From Bremerella sp. TYQ1 (GTDB lineage: Bacteria; Planctomycetota; Planctomycetia; Pirellulales; Pirellulaceae): 64,000 bases of DNA. The stretch lies in contig NZ_CP083740.1 in the NCBI RefSeq assembly GCF_020150455.1, forward strand, positions 3,844,001-3,908,000. The letters are read 5' to 3'. A program made the translations under genes and the position numbers. Under the pieces are notes generated by a model. The model searched no databases. It saw only the letters and a program-made list of their open reading frames with translations, and was not told the DNA's origin. Below, one piece after another: positions 41,784 through 50,726 of the stretch; the stretch's first letter is position 1, and every line of letters starts with the position of its first letter.

Positions 41784-43160
41784 ATGCCACAGCTGACTGG
41801 TTCGATTGTCAAATACCCAGCCCGAAACCTGGTGATCTGGTACCTGGGGCTGGTCATCGCCGGCACGTTGCTGTTGACGCTTCCGTTTTGCCGCGGTGCT
41901 GGGGCAGAACCAATTTCGCTTCTCGATGCTTGCTTCACTGCGACGAGCGCCAGTTGCGTGACGGGGCTTGCCGTACGCTCGACGCCTAACGACTTCAGCT
42001 TTCTCGGGCAGTTGGGCATCTTGGTGCTCATCCAGATCGGTGGCATCGGGATCATGACGATCACCACGTTCACGATGTTCAACCTGGGAAACAAGCCTAG
42101 CTTGCGTGCTCGGGCAATTTTGACGGAGACCCTCGGAGCGAGCGACGATTCGGACTTAAAGTGGATCTTGCGGCACGTGCTGATGGTGACCGCGGTAAGC
42201 GAAGGGATTGGCTTCGCGATCTTGTTTGCCCGGAACTTGTTTCTTTACGAACCGAGCAAAGCGGCCTGGCATGCGATGTTTCACTCGGTGTCTGCTTTCT
42301 GCAATGCTGGCTTCGCCCTGCACGATGACAGTTTGACCAGTTTTCAAGGAGATGTACTGGTCAACCTGACGATATCCGCGCTGATTATCGTCGGCGGGAT
42401 TGGCTTTCCGGTGATGCTCGACTTGAACAAAAACTGGCGAAGAGGCCCGATCGACGGCTGGGTGAACTTGCATATCCACTCGAAGTTCATGCTGACAGGG
42501 ACCCTGTTCTTCTTGACGTTCGGTTTCCTTTCGGTGCTGTACCTGGAATGGGACGGCGTGCTCGATCAGATGCCGATTTGGAAGAAGATCGTCGTCGCCG
42601 GTTTTCATTCGGTGACTTGTCGCACGGCCGGTTTTAATACGATCGACGTTGCCTCGTTGACCAACGCGACACTGTTTATCTCGATGATCTTGATGCTGAT
42701 CGGAGCTGGGCCGTGTTCGACAGGAGGTGGCTTCAAAGTTTCAACCATCATGGTGATGGCGCTGCATGCCTGGAAGACGTTTCAAGGGGCGACACGCGTC
42801 AACTTTGCCCGGCGAACGATCCCGCAGGAAGTGTTTCAAGCCGCCACAGCAACGGCACTGTTGTTTTCAGTTTTGGCGATCGGTGCCCTGACGATGATCT
42901 TGGTGGTCGAACAGTCGAGCACGCCTCATCCGAAGAGCCAAGGGTTGTTTTTGGATGCGGCGTTCGAGGTCGTTTCCGCGCTGGGAACGGTCGGCCTTTC
43001 GACCGGCTTTACTGGCAGTCTTTCGTCCTGGGGCAAGATGATTATCATCGTACTGATGTTCCTGGGACGTATCGGACCGATCTCGGTCTTCGTGGCGTTG
43101 TCGCTTAAAGAACACCAGGTTCCCGTCGAATATCCCAAAGAAGAACCTCTCATAGGATAA
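41784..43160 (+). CDS. ktrB: KtrB/TrkH-type potassium channel subunit
   Basis: 458 residues with about ten helices in four M1-P-M2 repeats. P-loop motifs are visible, for example TATSASCVTGLAVRSTPNDF, FHSVSAFCNAGFALHDDS, GFHSVTCRTAGFNTIDVASL and EVVSALGTVGLSTGFTGSLS, each with the K+-filter Gly. It lacks the extra N-terminal helices of TrkH, so it is KtrB-like. It mediates Na+- or H+-coupled K+ uptake under control of KtrA. The regulatory partner starts six bases after its stop. Codon use like the neighbours. Confidence 0.95.
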   Translation: MPQLTGSIVKYPARNLVIWYLGLVIAGTLLLTLPFCRGAGAEPISLLDACFTATSASCVTGLAVRSTPNDFSFLGQLGILVLIQIGGIGIMTITTFTMFNLGNKPSLRARAILTETLGASDDSDLKWILRHVLMVTAVSEGIGFAILFARNLFLYEPSKAAWHAMFHSVSAFCNAGFALHDDSLTSFQGDVLVNLTISALIIVGGIGFPVMLDLNKNWRRGPIDGWVNLHIHSKFMLTGTLFFLTFGFLSVLYLEWDGVLDQMPIWKKIVVAGFHSVTCRTAGFNTIDVASLTNATLFISMILMLIGAGPCSTGGGFKVSTIMVMALHAWKTFQGATRVNFARRTIPQEVFQAATATALLFSVLAIGALTMILVVEQSSTPHPKSQGLFLDAAFEVVSALGTVGLSTGFTGSLSSWGKMIIIVLMFLGRIGPISVFVALSLKEHQVPVEYPKEEPLIG

Positions 43161-43166
43161 GCCGAT

Positions 43167-43832
43167 ATGCCACCAGTGAAGCATTTCTACGTTCTCGGGC
43201 TGGGAAGCTTCGGCGGAGCTTTGGCCAAACAGCTCAACAAGAACGGTTGCCGCGTGACCGGCGTCGATAGCCATCGCGAGCATGTCGAAGAGATCAAAGA
43301 CGAACTGTACGAAGCGATCATCGCCGACGCGACCGACTTCGACACGCTTCAACAGTTGAACATCAAAGATGCCAACGCGGTGTTCATCAGCATGGGAGAA
43401 GACATCAGTCCTTCCCTGTTAGCAACGCTGCACTGCAAAGAACTCGGCGCGAAGCGGATCATCGTCAAAGGGGTCAGCAACGATCACGGAAAGCTGCTCA
43501 AGCGGCTCGGCGTCGATCGGGTAATCTTCCCGGAAGCGGAAATCGCGGCGACACTGGCCGACCGCGTGACATGGCCGAACATCATCGATTTCCTGCCGAT
43601 CGATCCAGAATACAGCTTCATGGAAGTAGCGGCCCCAGACGAGATGGTTGGCAAATCGCTGATGCAGCTGAATCTTCGCCAGCAGTATGGCGTGTGGGTC
43701 GTGGGCATTAAGGACTCGATGACCGGCAAGCTCGAGATGTTCCCCGACGGTGGCTACACGCTTGGCTGTGATCAGCTGCTGTTGGTCGTCGGCAAGCAAT
43801 CTTCGCTCGAGCAACTGCGAAACCGCCTGTAA
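43167..43832 (+). CDS. ktrA: KtrA/TrkA-type RCK regulatory subunit
   Basis: 221 residues. The RCK_N Rossmann fold starts KHFYVLGLGSFGGALAKQLN with the GxGxxG nucleotide loop, followed by VTGVDSHREHVEEIKDEL and an Asp at the end of the next strand (IIADATDF). The RCK_C domain, about 138-221, has MVGKSLMQLNLRQQYGVWVV. It binds NAD(H)/ATP/ADP, often also c-di-AMP at RCK_C, and gates KtrB. It is placed directly after ktrB, so expression is coupled. A regulator of K+ uptake linked to osmotic state. Confidence 0.95.
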   Translation: MPPVKHFYVLGLGSFGGALAKQLNKNGCRVTGVDSHREHVEEIKDELYEAIIADATDFDTLQQLNIKDANAVFISMGEDISPSLLATLHCKELGAKRIIVKGVSNDHGKLLKRLGVDRVIFPEAEIAATLADRVTWPNIIDFLPIDPEYSFMEVAAPDEMVGKSLMQLNLRQQYGVWVVGIKDSMTGKLEMFPDGGYTLGCDQLLLVVGKQSSLEQLRNRL

Positions 43833-44223
43833 TCTGAGCCAACATCGGTGGTCCTCAAACGCTTAGCCTATAAAATAAACTCGTTGAGCCAGCCTCGACG
43901 CAGGCATCTCGGTTCCCGATGCAATCCACCCAAGCTGGATAATTGGTAACCTATACCCCACCCGAATGGTCGGACTGCCGAAGATTCGACCTCCTTCCTC
44001 AAAATTTTTCATTGACATGCTAAGGGCATTGTGGCGAACCTATTTCCCCCAATGCACATTAATAAAGGGGCGTGCGCCCCAACCACCAAGAGAACCTAAT
44101 CGCCACAATCAACGAAAACCGCCTTTTTTCACAAGGCTATCCCAGTGGCAGATTTCGTGTGTTATTATTTGACGCAACCTTGCTGTTAACCGGAAGATAG
44201 CCACTCCACGGAGCCACTCCCCC
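43833..44223. other. Intergenic region between Ktr genes and glycogen synthase
   Basis: About 390 bases. A small GGGGCG-TG-CGCCCC palindrome at 44067-44080 is the only structure noted. Otherwise AT-richer than coding DNA around 43960-44060, with no gene. The promoter of the glycan operon is expected here. Confidence 0.4.
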
Positions 44224-45705
44224 TTGAATATTCTCTTTGCAAGCAGCGAGGTCTATCCATTCGCCAAGACCGGGGGGCTGGCGGATGTGGGAGGTGCTTT
44301 GCCAAAAGCACTCGAAGGCCTGGCGGATCACGTAACGGTGATCCTTCCTGCTTTTCGACATATCTATAAGTCCGGCCTACCGATCGAAGAACTGCCGATT
44401 TATTTCGACGTTCCCGTCGGTGGACAAATTGCCTCTGGCCAACTGCTTAAATCGCATTTGCCCAATTCGGATGTTCCGATCTACTTCGTCAAGAATGACG
44501 AGTATTTCGATCGGCCTGAGTTGTATCGCGAAGCAGGAACGGACTACCAAGACAACTGCGAACGCTTCGTGTTTTACTGCCGCAGCGTGCTCGAAGCGAT
44601 TCGCCTGCTCGATCTGAAGATCGACTTGATCCACTGCAACGACTGGCAAACCGGCCTGATTCCGGCGTACCTCAACATTGAGTACAGCGCGACTCGCGGC
44701 TACGAAAACATCGCCAGCGTGCTGACCATTCACAACATGGCTTACCAGGGCAACTTCTGGCACTGGGACATGCTGCTGACTGGGCTCGACTGGAAATACT
44801 TCAACATGCATCAGATGGAGTTCTACGGCCATCTGAACTTCTTGAAGACCGGGATCGTCTTTGCCGACGCGGTCAGCACCGTCAGTCCACGTTATGCCGA
44901 AGAAATCCAGTCGCAGCCGATGGGTTGTGGATTGGAAGGCGCTTTGCGGGAACGCCGCAACGTGCTCGCTGGCATCGTGAACGGGGTCGACTATTCTCGT
45001 TGGAACCCGAACACCGACGAAGACATTGCCGCCAAATACGACCTGAGCAATTGGAAGCAAAACAAGCCTCTCTGCAAAGCAGAGCTGCAAAAGGAATTCA
45101 ATCTGCCAACCAATCCCAAGGCGCCAGTCATTGGCATGGTGGGACGTATGGCAGATCAAAAGGGTTTCGATCTTGTCGCCAAGGTGATTCGCGATCGGGC
45201 GAAGACTTGCGACTGCCAATGGGTCATCCTGGGTACCGGCGAGCCGCATCACGAAGCGATGCTGAAGGAGCTCGCGACCCTTTACCCCAATAAAATCGGC
45301 GTGAAAGTCGAATTCTGCGAAGGCAAGGCGCGACGCGTCGAAGCTGGGGCAGATATGTTCCTGATGCCTAGCCTTTATGAACCGTGCGGCCTTAACCAAC
45401 TGTACAGCTTGAAGTACGGAACGGTTCCTGTGGTTCGCGAAACCGGCGGCTTGGCCGATACCATCACGAACATGACGCCAGATTCGCTGGAAACCGGAAC
45501 AGCCAATGGCTTCAGCTTCCGGGAGTACACTTCCGAGGCACTGCAAGATATCCTGGAAATCGCCATCAGCACCTATCACGAGCAGCCTGATACGTGGAAT
45601 CAGATTGTCGAGACAGGGATGGCCCAAGACTGGTCCTGGGATCGCAGTGCTCAACAGTACATTGAACTCTATCGGAAAACCCTCGAAGCTCGTCGCGGCT
45701 CGTAA
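44224..45705 (+). CDS. glgA: Glycogen synthase (ADP-glucose type, GT5)
   Basis: 493 residues from a TTG start at 44224, with GGAG upstream; the family N-terminus NILFASSEVYPFAKTGGLAD begins exactly here, and KTGGL (Lys15) is the nucleotide-sugar site. Further landmarks: LIHCNDWQTGLIPAYL, IHNMAYQGNFWHWDMLL, VNGVDYSRWNPNTDEDIAAK, VIGMVGRMADQKGFDLVAK and the C-terminal SLYEPCGLNQLYSLKYGTVP with TGGLADT. It transfers glucose from ADP-glucose to the growing alpha-1,4 chain. It is followed after 29 bases by a GalT-like gene and then a GH57 gene, a compact alpha-glucan unit. Confidence 0.96.
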   Translation: MNILFASSEVYPFAKTGGLADVGGALPKALEGLADHVTVILPAFRHIYKSGLPIEELPIYFDVPVGGQIASGQLLKSHLPNSDVPIYFVKNDEYFDRPELYREAGTDYQDNCERFVFYCRSVLEAIRLLDLKIDLIHCNDWQTGLIPAYLNIEYSATRGYENIASVLTIHNMAYQGNFWHWDMLLTGLDWKYFNMHQMEFYGHLNFLKTGIVFADAVSTVSPRYAEEIQSQPMGCGLEGALRERRNVLAGIVNGVDYSRWNPNTDEDIAAKYDLSNWKQNKPLCKAELQKEFNLPTNPKAPVIGMVGRMADQKGFDLVAKVIRDRAKTCDCQWVILGTGEPHHEAMLKELATLYPNKIGVKVEFCEGKARRVEAGADMFLMPSLYEPCGLNQLYSLKYGTVPVVRETGGLADTITNMTPDSLETGTANGFSFREYTSEALQDILEIAISTYHEQPDTWNQIVETGMAQDWSWDRSAQQYIELYRKTLEARRGS

Positions 45706-45734
45706 CGTGAGTTGCCGTCGACAAGGATGTCGCC

Positions 45735-46754
45735 GTGAGTCGTAGTTCCGGAAACGAGCTTCGCCGAGACCCTTTACTCGGATTCCAAGTCGTGATTGCT
45801 GAAGGGCGCGAGAGTCGTCCTCAGCAGTGGAAGTCGACCATTCCGGCCCCTTCTGAGTTACGCTGCCCCTTCTGCGGCGGCCATGAAGATGCTACGCCGC
45901 ACGAACAACTGGTTTTGCCAGATCATCTCGAGCGGACGAGCGATCAACAACCGTGGGAAGTTCGTGTTCTGCCGAATATCTTCCCCTCGCTCTCTCCCGT
46001 TTTTCCGACGGAAAGCAGTGCGTCTGAGTCTTCGTTCTATGCCTCGGAAACGGCCAGCGGCGTTCAGGAAGTGATCGTCGAATCGCCGCAGCATGTGACC
46101 TCGTTTACGGGTCTGCCCGAGCGAAACGCGATTCTTACCTTTGAGGCATATCAACGTAGGCTCAATACCATTCGCGAGAAAGGAAACTGCCGCTACGTTC
46201 AACTGTTTAAGAATAACGGCCCTGCGGCGGGGGCCTCGCTCGAGCACTCGCATAGCCAGGTGATGGGGACTCGAATCGTTCCGCCGGTCATTCAGCAGGA
46301 ATTGGCCGCCAGCGAAGCCTATTTCCAGCAAACTGGCCGCACCTACTGGAACGACTTGATCGAAGAGGAACTGAACGCTGAGTCGCGAATTGTCCATGCC
46401 GACGAGAACTTAGTCGCGTTCTGTCCTTTTGCATCGCGAATGCCGTTTGAAGTCACCATTCTTCCGCGTCAACGGCAAGCCGATTTCGGGCACGCAAAGT
46501 CAACGCTGTTAGAGCAGCTTGCCTTGTTGCTACGCTCGATCCTCGCACGAATGGAAAAGGCATTAAATTTCCCGGCATATAACTACTTGATTCACACGTT
46601 GCCGTTTGACACATTCTCGACAGATCACTATCACTGGCATGTAGAGGTTTTGCCGCGCGTGACGGTGAGGGCCGGATTCGAGTGGGGGACGGGTCTCTAT
46701 GTGAACCCCCTCTCTCCCGAGCGAGCTGCTCAGATCCTCCGCGAGTCGCTGTGA
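45735..46754 (+). CDS. galT: Galactose-1-phosphate uridylyltransferase family protein
   Basis: 339 residues from a GTG at 45735, with AAGGA upstream. A zinc-binding pair is visible early (LRCPFCGGHEDAT) and the HIT-like catalytic motif ASLEHSHSQVMGTRIVP holds the His-x-His-x-Gln, with the uridylylated His. Later HYHWHVEVLPRVTVRAG completes the metal site. Assignment to the GalT superfamily is clear, but the position between glgA and a GH57 gene makes a role in ADP- or UDP-glucose supply for alpha-glucan synthesis as likely as the Leloir pathway. Confidence 0.85.
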   Translation: MSRSSGNELRRDPLLGFQVVIAEGRESRPQQWKSTIPAPSELRCPFCGGHEDATPHEQLVLPDHLERTSDQQPWEVRVLPNIFPSLSPVFPTESSASESSFYASETASGVQEVIVESPQHVTSFTGLPERNAILTFEAYQRRLNTIREKGNCRYVQLFKNNGPAAGASLEHSHSQVMGTRIVPPVIQQELAASEAYFQQTGRTYWNDLIEEELNAESRIVHADENLVAFCPFASRMPFEVTILPRQRQADFGHAKSTLLEQLALLLRSILARMEKALNFPAYNYLIHTLPFDTFSTDHYHWHVEVLPRVTVRAGFEWGTGLYVNPLSPERAAQILRESL

Positions 46755-46918
46755 CCGTCAAGGTTTGCACAACCTGAAACGTCACCGTAGGCCTTCCGTC
46801 AAACTCGTTTGGAAAAGCTAGCAAAGGGTTACCGGTTCTGCCGATTCGTCCTGTATCTAAACAGGCGAACTCCGCCGCAAGACCTCCCCAACTCCCAGGA
46901 CACTCCCCCGAGAAAATT

Positions 46919-49093
46919 ATGAGCAACACGATCCGTCTTTGCTTGGTGCTGCATAACCATCAACCCATCGGTAACTTCGATGGTGTCTTCGAGCAGGCCT
47001 TTCAGGACAGCTACCTCCCCTTCCTGGACGTTTTCGATTGCTACCCCGATATCAAGATTGGCCTGCACACCAGCGGTCCGCTGATGGAATGGCTGGACGA
47101 GCATCACCCTGAATACCTCGATCGCCTGGCTGCCCATGTGAAGAATGGCCGCATCGAAATCATCGGTGGTGTCTTCTACGAAGCAATCCTGCCGATGATT
47201 CCCCCACGCGACCGCGTCGGCCAGATTGAAACGTACAGCAAATGGCTGACCGATCGTCTGGGCGCTGATATCCGCGGCATGTGGATGCCGGAACGCGTTT
47301 GGGAACAACCGCTGACCGCCGACATTTCCGAAGCCGGAATCCAATACACGATCCTGGACGACTTCCACTTCAAGAACGCCGGTATCGCTCAGGAAGACTT
47401 GTACGGTTACTACGTGACCGAAGAATGTGGCAAGCTGCTCAACGTCTTCCCTGGCAGCGAACGCTTGCGATACCTGCTGCCGTTTGCTCCGCCGCAAGAC
47501 ACGATCGATTACATGCGTAGCGTTGCCGATCAGCACCCTAACTCGGTGCTGGTCTTCGGCGACGACGGCGAAAAGTTCGGTACCTGGCCCGACACCAAAG
47601 CCCACGTTTACGATCGCGGATGGCTGGCACAGTTCTTTGAACTGCTCACCGCCAACAAGGATTGGCTGCTGACGACCACGTTGGCTGAAGCTACCGACGC
47701 GTTGGCTCCTGTTGGAAAGACCTACATTCCCGAAGGCAGCTACCGTGAAATGACTGAGTGGGCGATGCCAGCTCAACAGCAGATGGAATTCGAAGACCTC
47801 GTCCACAACTTGGAACATGACCAACAGTGGCCGCAGATCAAGAAGTACATCCGCGGGGGCTTCTGGCGAAACTTCAAAGTTCGCTATCCCGAAACGGACG
47901 AAATGTACTGCCGAGCGTTGGGGATTAGCAATCGCCTGCATGCCGCTGAACAAAACGACGGCGACTCGAAGTTGCTTGCCCAAGCCAAGAAGGAACTTTA
48001 TCGCGGCCAGTGCAATTGCAGCTACTGGCACGGAGCATTCGGTGGAACTTATCTGCCCCACTTGCGGAACGCGGTCTTCAAGCATTTGATTGCGGCGGAA
48101 AACCTGCTGGATCAAGCGGAACACAAAGGATCGAACTTCATCGAAGCCGAAGTCGCCGACTTTAACTTAGATGCCCGCAAAGAAGTTCGCCTGGAAGATG
48201 ACAAGCTGGTAGCCTACATGGCTCCGGCCAACGGCGGAACCATTTACGAGTTGGACGTCCGTTCGATCTGCCATAACTTGTTGGCTACCCTGTCGCGTCG
48301 CCCGGAAGCTTACCATCGCAAAGTGCTCGCTGGTCCTTCGGCGAACAACGGCGATGTCGCTTCGATCCACGATCGAGTTGTCTTCAAGCAAGAAGGCCTC
48401 GACAAGATGCTGCAGTACGATACGTACCAACGCAAAGCACTTGTCGATCACTTCTTCGACAACAACGCCTCGCTGGAACAAGTTGCTTTGAACAATGCCA
48501 TGGAACGAGGTGACTTCGTCGGCTCGCCATTTGAAGCCAAAGTTCGCCGCAACCCTGACCGCATTCAAGTTCAGATGACCCGCATGGGCAACGCCTGGGG
48601 TATTCCGCTAAAGATCACCAAAGGCGTGACAATGAACGCTGGCAGCGGATCGCTGGAAATCGCTTACCTGCTGGAAGGCCTGCCGCAAGACGAAGTGCTG
48701 CACTTCGCCGTCGAAATGAACCTGGCCGGCTTGCCGTCCGGTGCGGACGATCGTTACTTCCATCAAGCCAACGGCAACAAGCTGGGGCATCTTGGAACCA
48801 ACCTCGACTTGCACGAAGTTCAGGACCTCGGCGTGAAAGACGAATGGCTCGGCATCGATTGCCGCTGGAGTGCCGATCGCCCGACAAGCGTCTGGACGTT
48901 CCCGATCTCGACGGTCAGCCAGTCCGAAGGTGGCTTTGAAATGGTCCACCAGAGTGTCTGCATGATGCCGCACTGGTGGGTGCAAGGCGACGCCGAAGGC
49001 CGCTGGAGCGTGGTCATGCAGCTCGACATGGATACGTCGCTGGCCGAAAGCCGAATGCCACAAGAGACTCGCGAAAGCGTCAACGCCAGCTAA
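46919..49093 (+). CDS. GH57 alpha-glucanotransferase / alpha-amylase
   Basis: 724 residues. Conserved GH57 blocks: LVLHNHQPIGNFDGVFEQAF (region 1, His13 and His-Gln-Pro), RGMWMPERVWEQPL with the catalytic nucleophile Glu125, and FGDDGEKFGTWPDTKAHVYD with the acid/base Asp about 215-216. Spacing to the first motif matches the 4-alpha-glucanotransferase type. Long additional domains after residue 330 (DUF1925/1926-like: GSNFIEAEVADFNLDARKEV) are also expected for that subtype. It may reshape alpha-1,4 chains (transfer or branching) next to glycogen synthase. A strong terminator follows. Confidence 0.93.
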   Translation: MSNTIRLCLVLHNHQPIGNFDGVFEQAFQDSYLPFLDVFDCYPDIKIGLHTSGPLMEWLDEHHPEYLDRLAAHVKNGRIEIIGGVFYEAILPMIPPRDRVGQIETYSKWLTDRLGADIRGMWMPERVWEQPLTADISEAGIQYTILDDFHFKNAGIAQEDLYGYYVTEECGKLLNVFPGSERLRYLLPFAPPQDTIDYMRSVADQHPNSVLVFGDDGEKFGTWPDTKAHVYDRGWLAQFFELLTANKDWLLTTTLAEATDALAPVGKTYIPEGSYREMTEWAMPAQQQMEFEDLVHNLEHDQQWPQIKKYIRGGFWRNFKVRYPETDEMYCRALGISNRLHAAEQNDGDSKLLAQAKKELYRGQCNCSYWHGAFGGTYLPHLRNAVFKHLIAAENLLDQAEHKGSNFIEAEVADFNLDARKEVRLEDDKLVAYMAPANGGTIYELDVRSICHNLLATLSRRPEAYHRKVLAGPSANNGDVASIHDRVVFKQEGLDKMLQYDTYQRKALVDHFFDNNASLEQVALNNAMERGDFVGSPFEAKVRRNPDRIQVQMTRMGNAWGIPLKITKGVTMNAGSGSLEIAYLLEGLPQDEVLHFAVEMNLAGLPSGADDRYFHQANGNKLGHLGTNLDLHEVQDLGVKDEWLGIDCRWSADRPTSVWTFPISTVSQSEGGFEMVHQSVCMMPHWWVQGDAEGRWSVVMQLDMDTSLAESRMPQETRESVNAS

Positions 49094-49161
49094 CGCGGCA
49101 ACTTCGCTCGATTCGCGCAGAGAATGTGTGACCTGCTTCACACTAAAACTCGCAAAATACC

Positions 49162-49198
49162 AAGGCTTCCTCGTTACTCAGCGGGGGAGCCTTTTTTT
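49162..49198 (+). terminator. Intrinsic terminator after the GH57 gene
   Basis: AAGGCTTCC-TCG and CGGGGGAGCCTT pair imperfectly and are followed by seven T, 68 bases after the stop. It closes the glgA-galT-GH57 unit. Confidence 0.88.
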
Positions 49199-49345
49199 AT
49201 GCGTTGGCGAGGCCTTAAATTTTGACTCGCATGCCCATTATGGGGAACAATTTGGTTTCAGTGAGCGTATCAAGGGTTTACAATTCGTATCAATTAGCGC
49301 GAGTTGGACCATTATCGAATCTAGAAACAAAACAGGGAGATAGCG

Positions 49346-50548
49346 ATGAAATTCGCTTGGAAGTTGGCACTAGCGGCAATGTTGGCAGGCGGACTCATCG
49401 GAGTTTCGAGTCCATCCTTCGCAGAAGAAGGTGCCGCCGAGGCAACTGCTCCGGCTGCCGAAGAATCGACAGAAGAAGAAAAAGAAGATGCCGCTCCGAA
49501 GACGTTCGAGGAAGCCCTCCAAGAAGCACTGAACGTGGCTCGCACTGGCGGTGACGAAAAGCTTCCGATGCCGAAGCGATTTGATAAAGCGGTTGAACTG
49601 ATCGACGCTGCTTGGGACATGGATCGTACCACCGAAGAAACCAAGCAAGGGATCAACTTGAAGGTCTCGCTGCTAAACGTCCAACAGCGAATGGGCAATC
49701 AAGCTGCCGGCGAGCAAGCCATGGCTTTCCTGAACAAGCTGACCAAAGACGATAATCCTGAGATCGCTTTGGAAGCCGAAAACATGTTGCTGAATCTTCG
49801 CCTGAACAGCCTGGCTTCCCTCTCGGAAGAAGAACGCCAAGCGACAATCGACGAAGTCAAAGGGCGCATTATCGAATCGGAACCTTCGGCAAGCACCGCA
49901 GCACTTGCGATGACGCTTGCCACGGCACTTTCCCGCGGTCTCGAAGCAGAAGATGCAGCGAAGGAAGTTTCGGATCTCGCCAAGCACTTTAGCTCCGTTG
50001 AAGATGAATCGGTGAAGGAAGCCGCTGCTCGCCTCGTCGGTCTCTCGAATCGACTGAACCTTCCAGGCAACCCGATCGAAATCACCGGCACCAAGCTGGA
50101 TGGCGAAGACCTGAACTTCGCTTCGTCGCTCAAAGGCAAAACGGTTGTCGTCGACTTCTGGGCAACTTGGTGCGGTCCATGTATCGCCGAGTTCCCTAAC
50201 ATGAAGCGTTTGTACGAGATCTACCATCCTCATGGTTTTGAGATCGTCGGTATCAGTCTCGATGACGAAAAAGAAACCGTCGAAAAGTTCGTCGAAGCCA
50301 AAGAGCTTCCTTGGACGATCGTCTGGACTGAACGCGAAGAAGGCGAACGTGGCTGGGACGACAAGAATGCCCGACGCTATGGCATCAGCGGTATCCCAAC
50401 GATGATTTTCGTCGGCAAGGATGGTACCGTCCAATCGCTCACCGCTCGTGGCCATAACCTGGATCAACTGTTGGCCGAAGCCTATCCAGACGTCGAAGTT
50501 CCGGAAGAGAAGCCAGAAGAAGACAAAGAAGCCGCTGAGAAAGAGTAA
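49346..50548 (+). CDS. Periplasmic thioredoxin-fold protein (TlpA-like), paralogue A
   Basis: 400 residues. Signal peptide MKFAWKLALAAMLAGGLIGV ending SFAEEG, then a Glu/Ala-rich linker. A helical domain, about 55-250, with LNVQQRMGNQAAGEQAMAFL and IIESEPSASTAALAMTLA. The thioredoxin domain, about 260-380, has VVDFWATWCGPCIAEFPNM with the redox CxxC, YHPHGFEIVGISLDDEKETV and GISGIPTMIFVGKDGTV with the cis-Pro. The last 20 residues are acidic. Likely a periplasmic disulfide reductant/isomerase; the helical N-terminal domain is not standard for TlpA. Own terminator and its paralogue is next. Confidence 0.92.
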   Translation: MKFAWKLALAAMLAGGLIGVSSPSFAEEGAAEATAPAAEESTEEEKEDAAPKTFEEALQEALNVARTGGDEKLPMPKRFDKAVELIDAAWDMDRTTEETKQGINLKVSLLNVQQRMGNQAAGEQAMAFLNKLTKDDNPEIALEAENMLLNLRLNSLASLSEEERQATIDEVKGRIIESEPSASTAALAMTLATALSRGLEAEDAAKEVSDLAKHFSSVEDESVKEAAARLVGLSNRLNLPGNPIEITGTKLDGEDLNFASSLKGKTVVVDFWATWCGPCIAEFPNMKRLYEIYHPHGFEIVGISLDDEKETVEKFVEAKELPWTIVWTEREEGERGWDDKNARRYGISGIPTMIFVGKDGTVQSLTARGHNLDQLLAEAYPDVEVPEEKPEEDKEAAEKE

Positions 50549-50601
50549 CATCCCTCGGCAAACATCGATCGATTTCGGTCGATGCATCAAATTAACAATC
50601 G

Positions 50602-50636
50602 AAATGGCTGCTTATGAAAATAGGCAGCCATTTTTC
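50602..50636 (+). terminator. Intrinsic terminator after TlpA-like paralogue A
   Basis: AAATGGCTGC and GCAGCCATTT pair around TTATGAAAATAG and lead into TTTTT. It lies 53 bases after the stop. Confidence 0.9.
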
Positions 50637-50726
50637 GTGGTTTAGAATGAACCTATATGACTAATCACGAACTTAGCCAGGTTCGTATGTCGTTCTTCTA
50701 CTGATAAACCGATTCGAGGAGAGGCA

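Noticed and set aside
41769..41786. Sigma-54-like TGGCAC...TGC element before ktrB
   Set aside because: The -12 part (CTATGC) does not match TTGC and the element runs into the ATG, so it is a chance match.
44067..44080. GGGGCG-TG-CGCCCC palindrome upstream of glgA
   Set aside because: Only a 6-bp stem with a 2-base loop, no T-run and no second copy; too little to call a terminator or operator.
44377..45654. 425-codon open frame antisense to glycogen synthase
   Set aside because: Shadow frame; the sense strand has complete GT5 motifs.
46829..48124. 431-codon open frame antisense to the GH57 gene
   Set aside because: No recognisable domain or ribosome-binding site, and it lies across the catalytic core of a clear GH57 gene.
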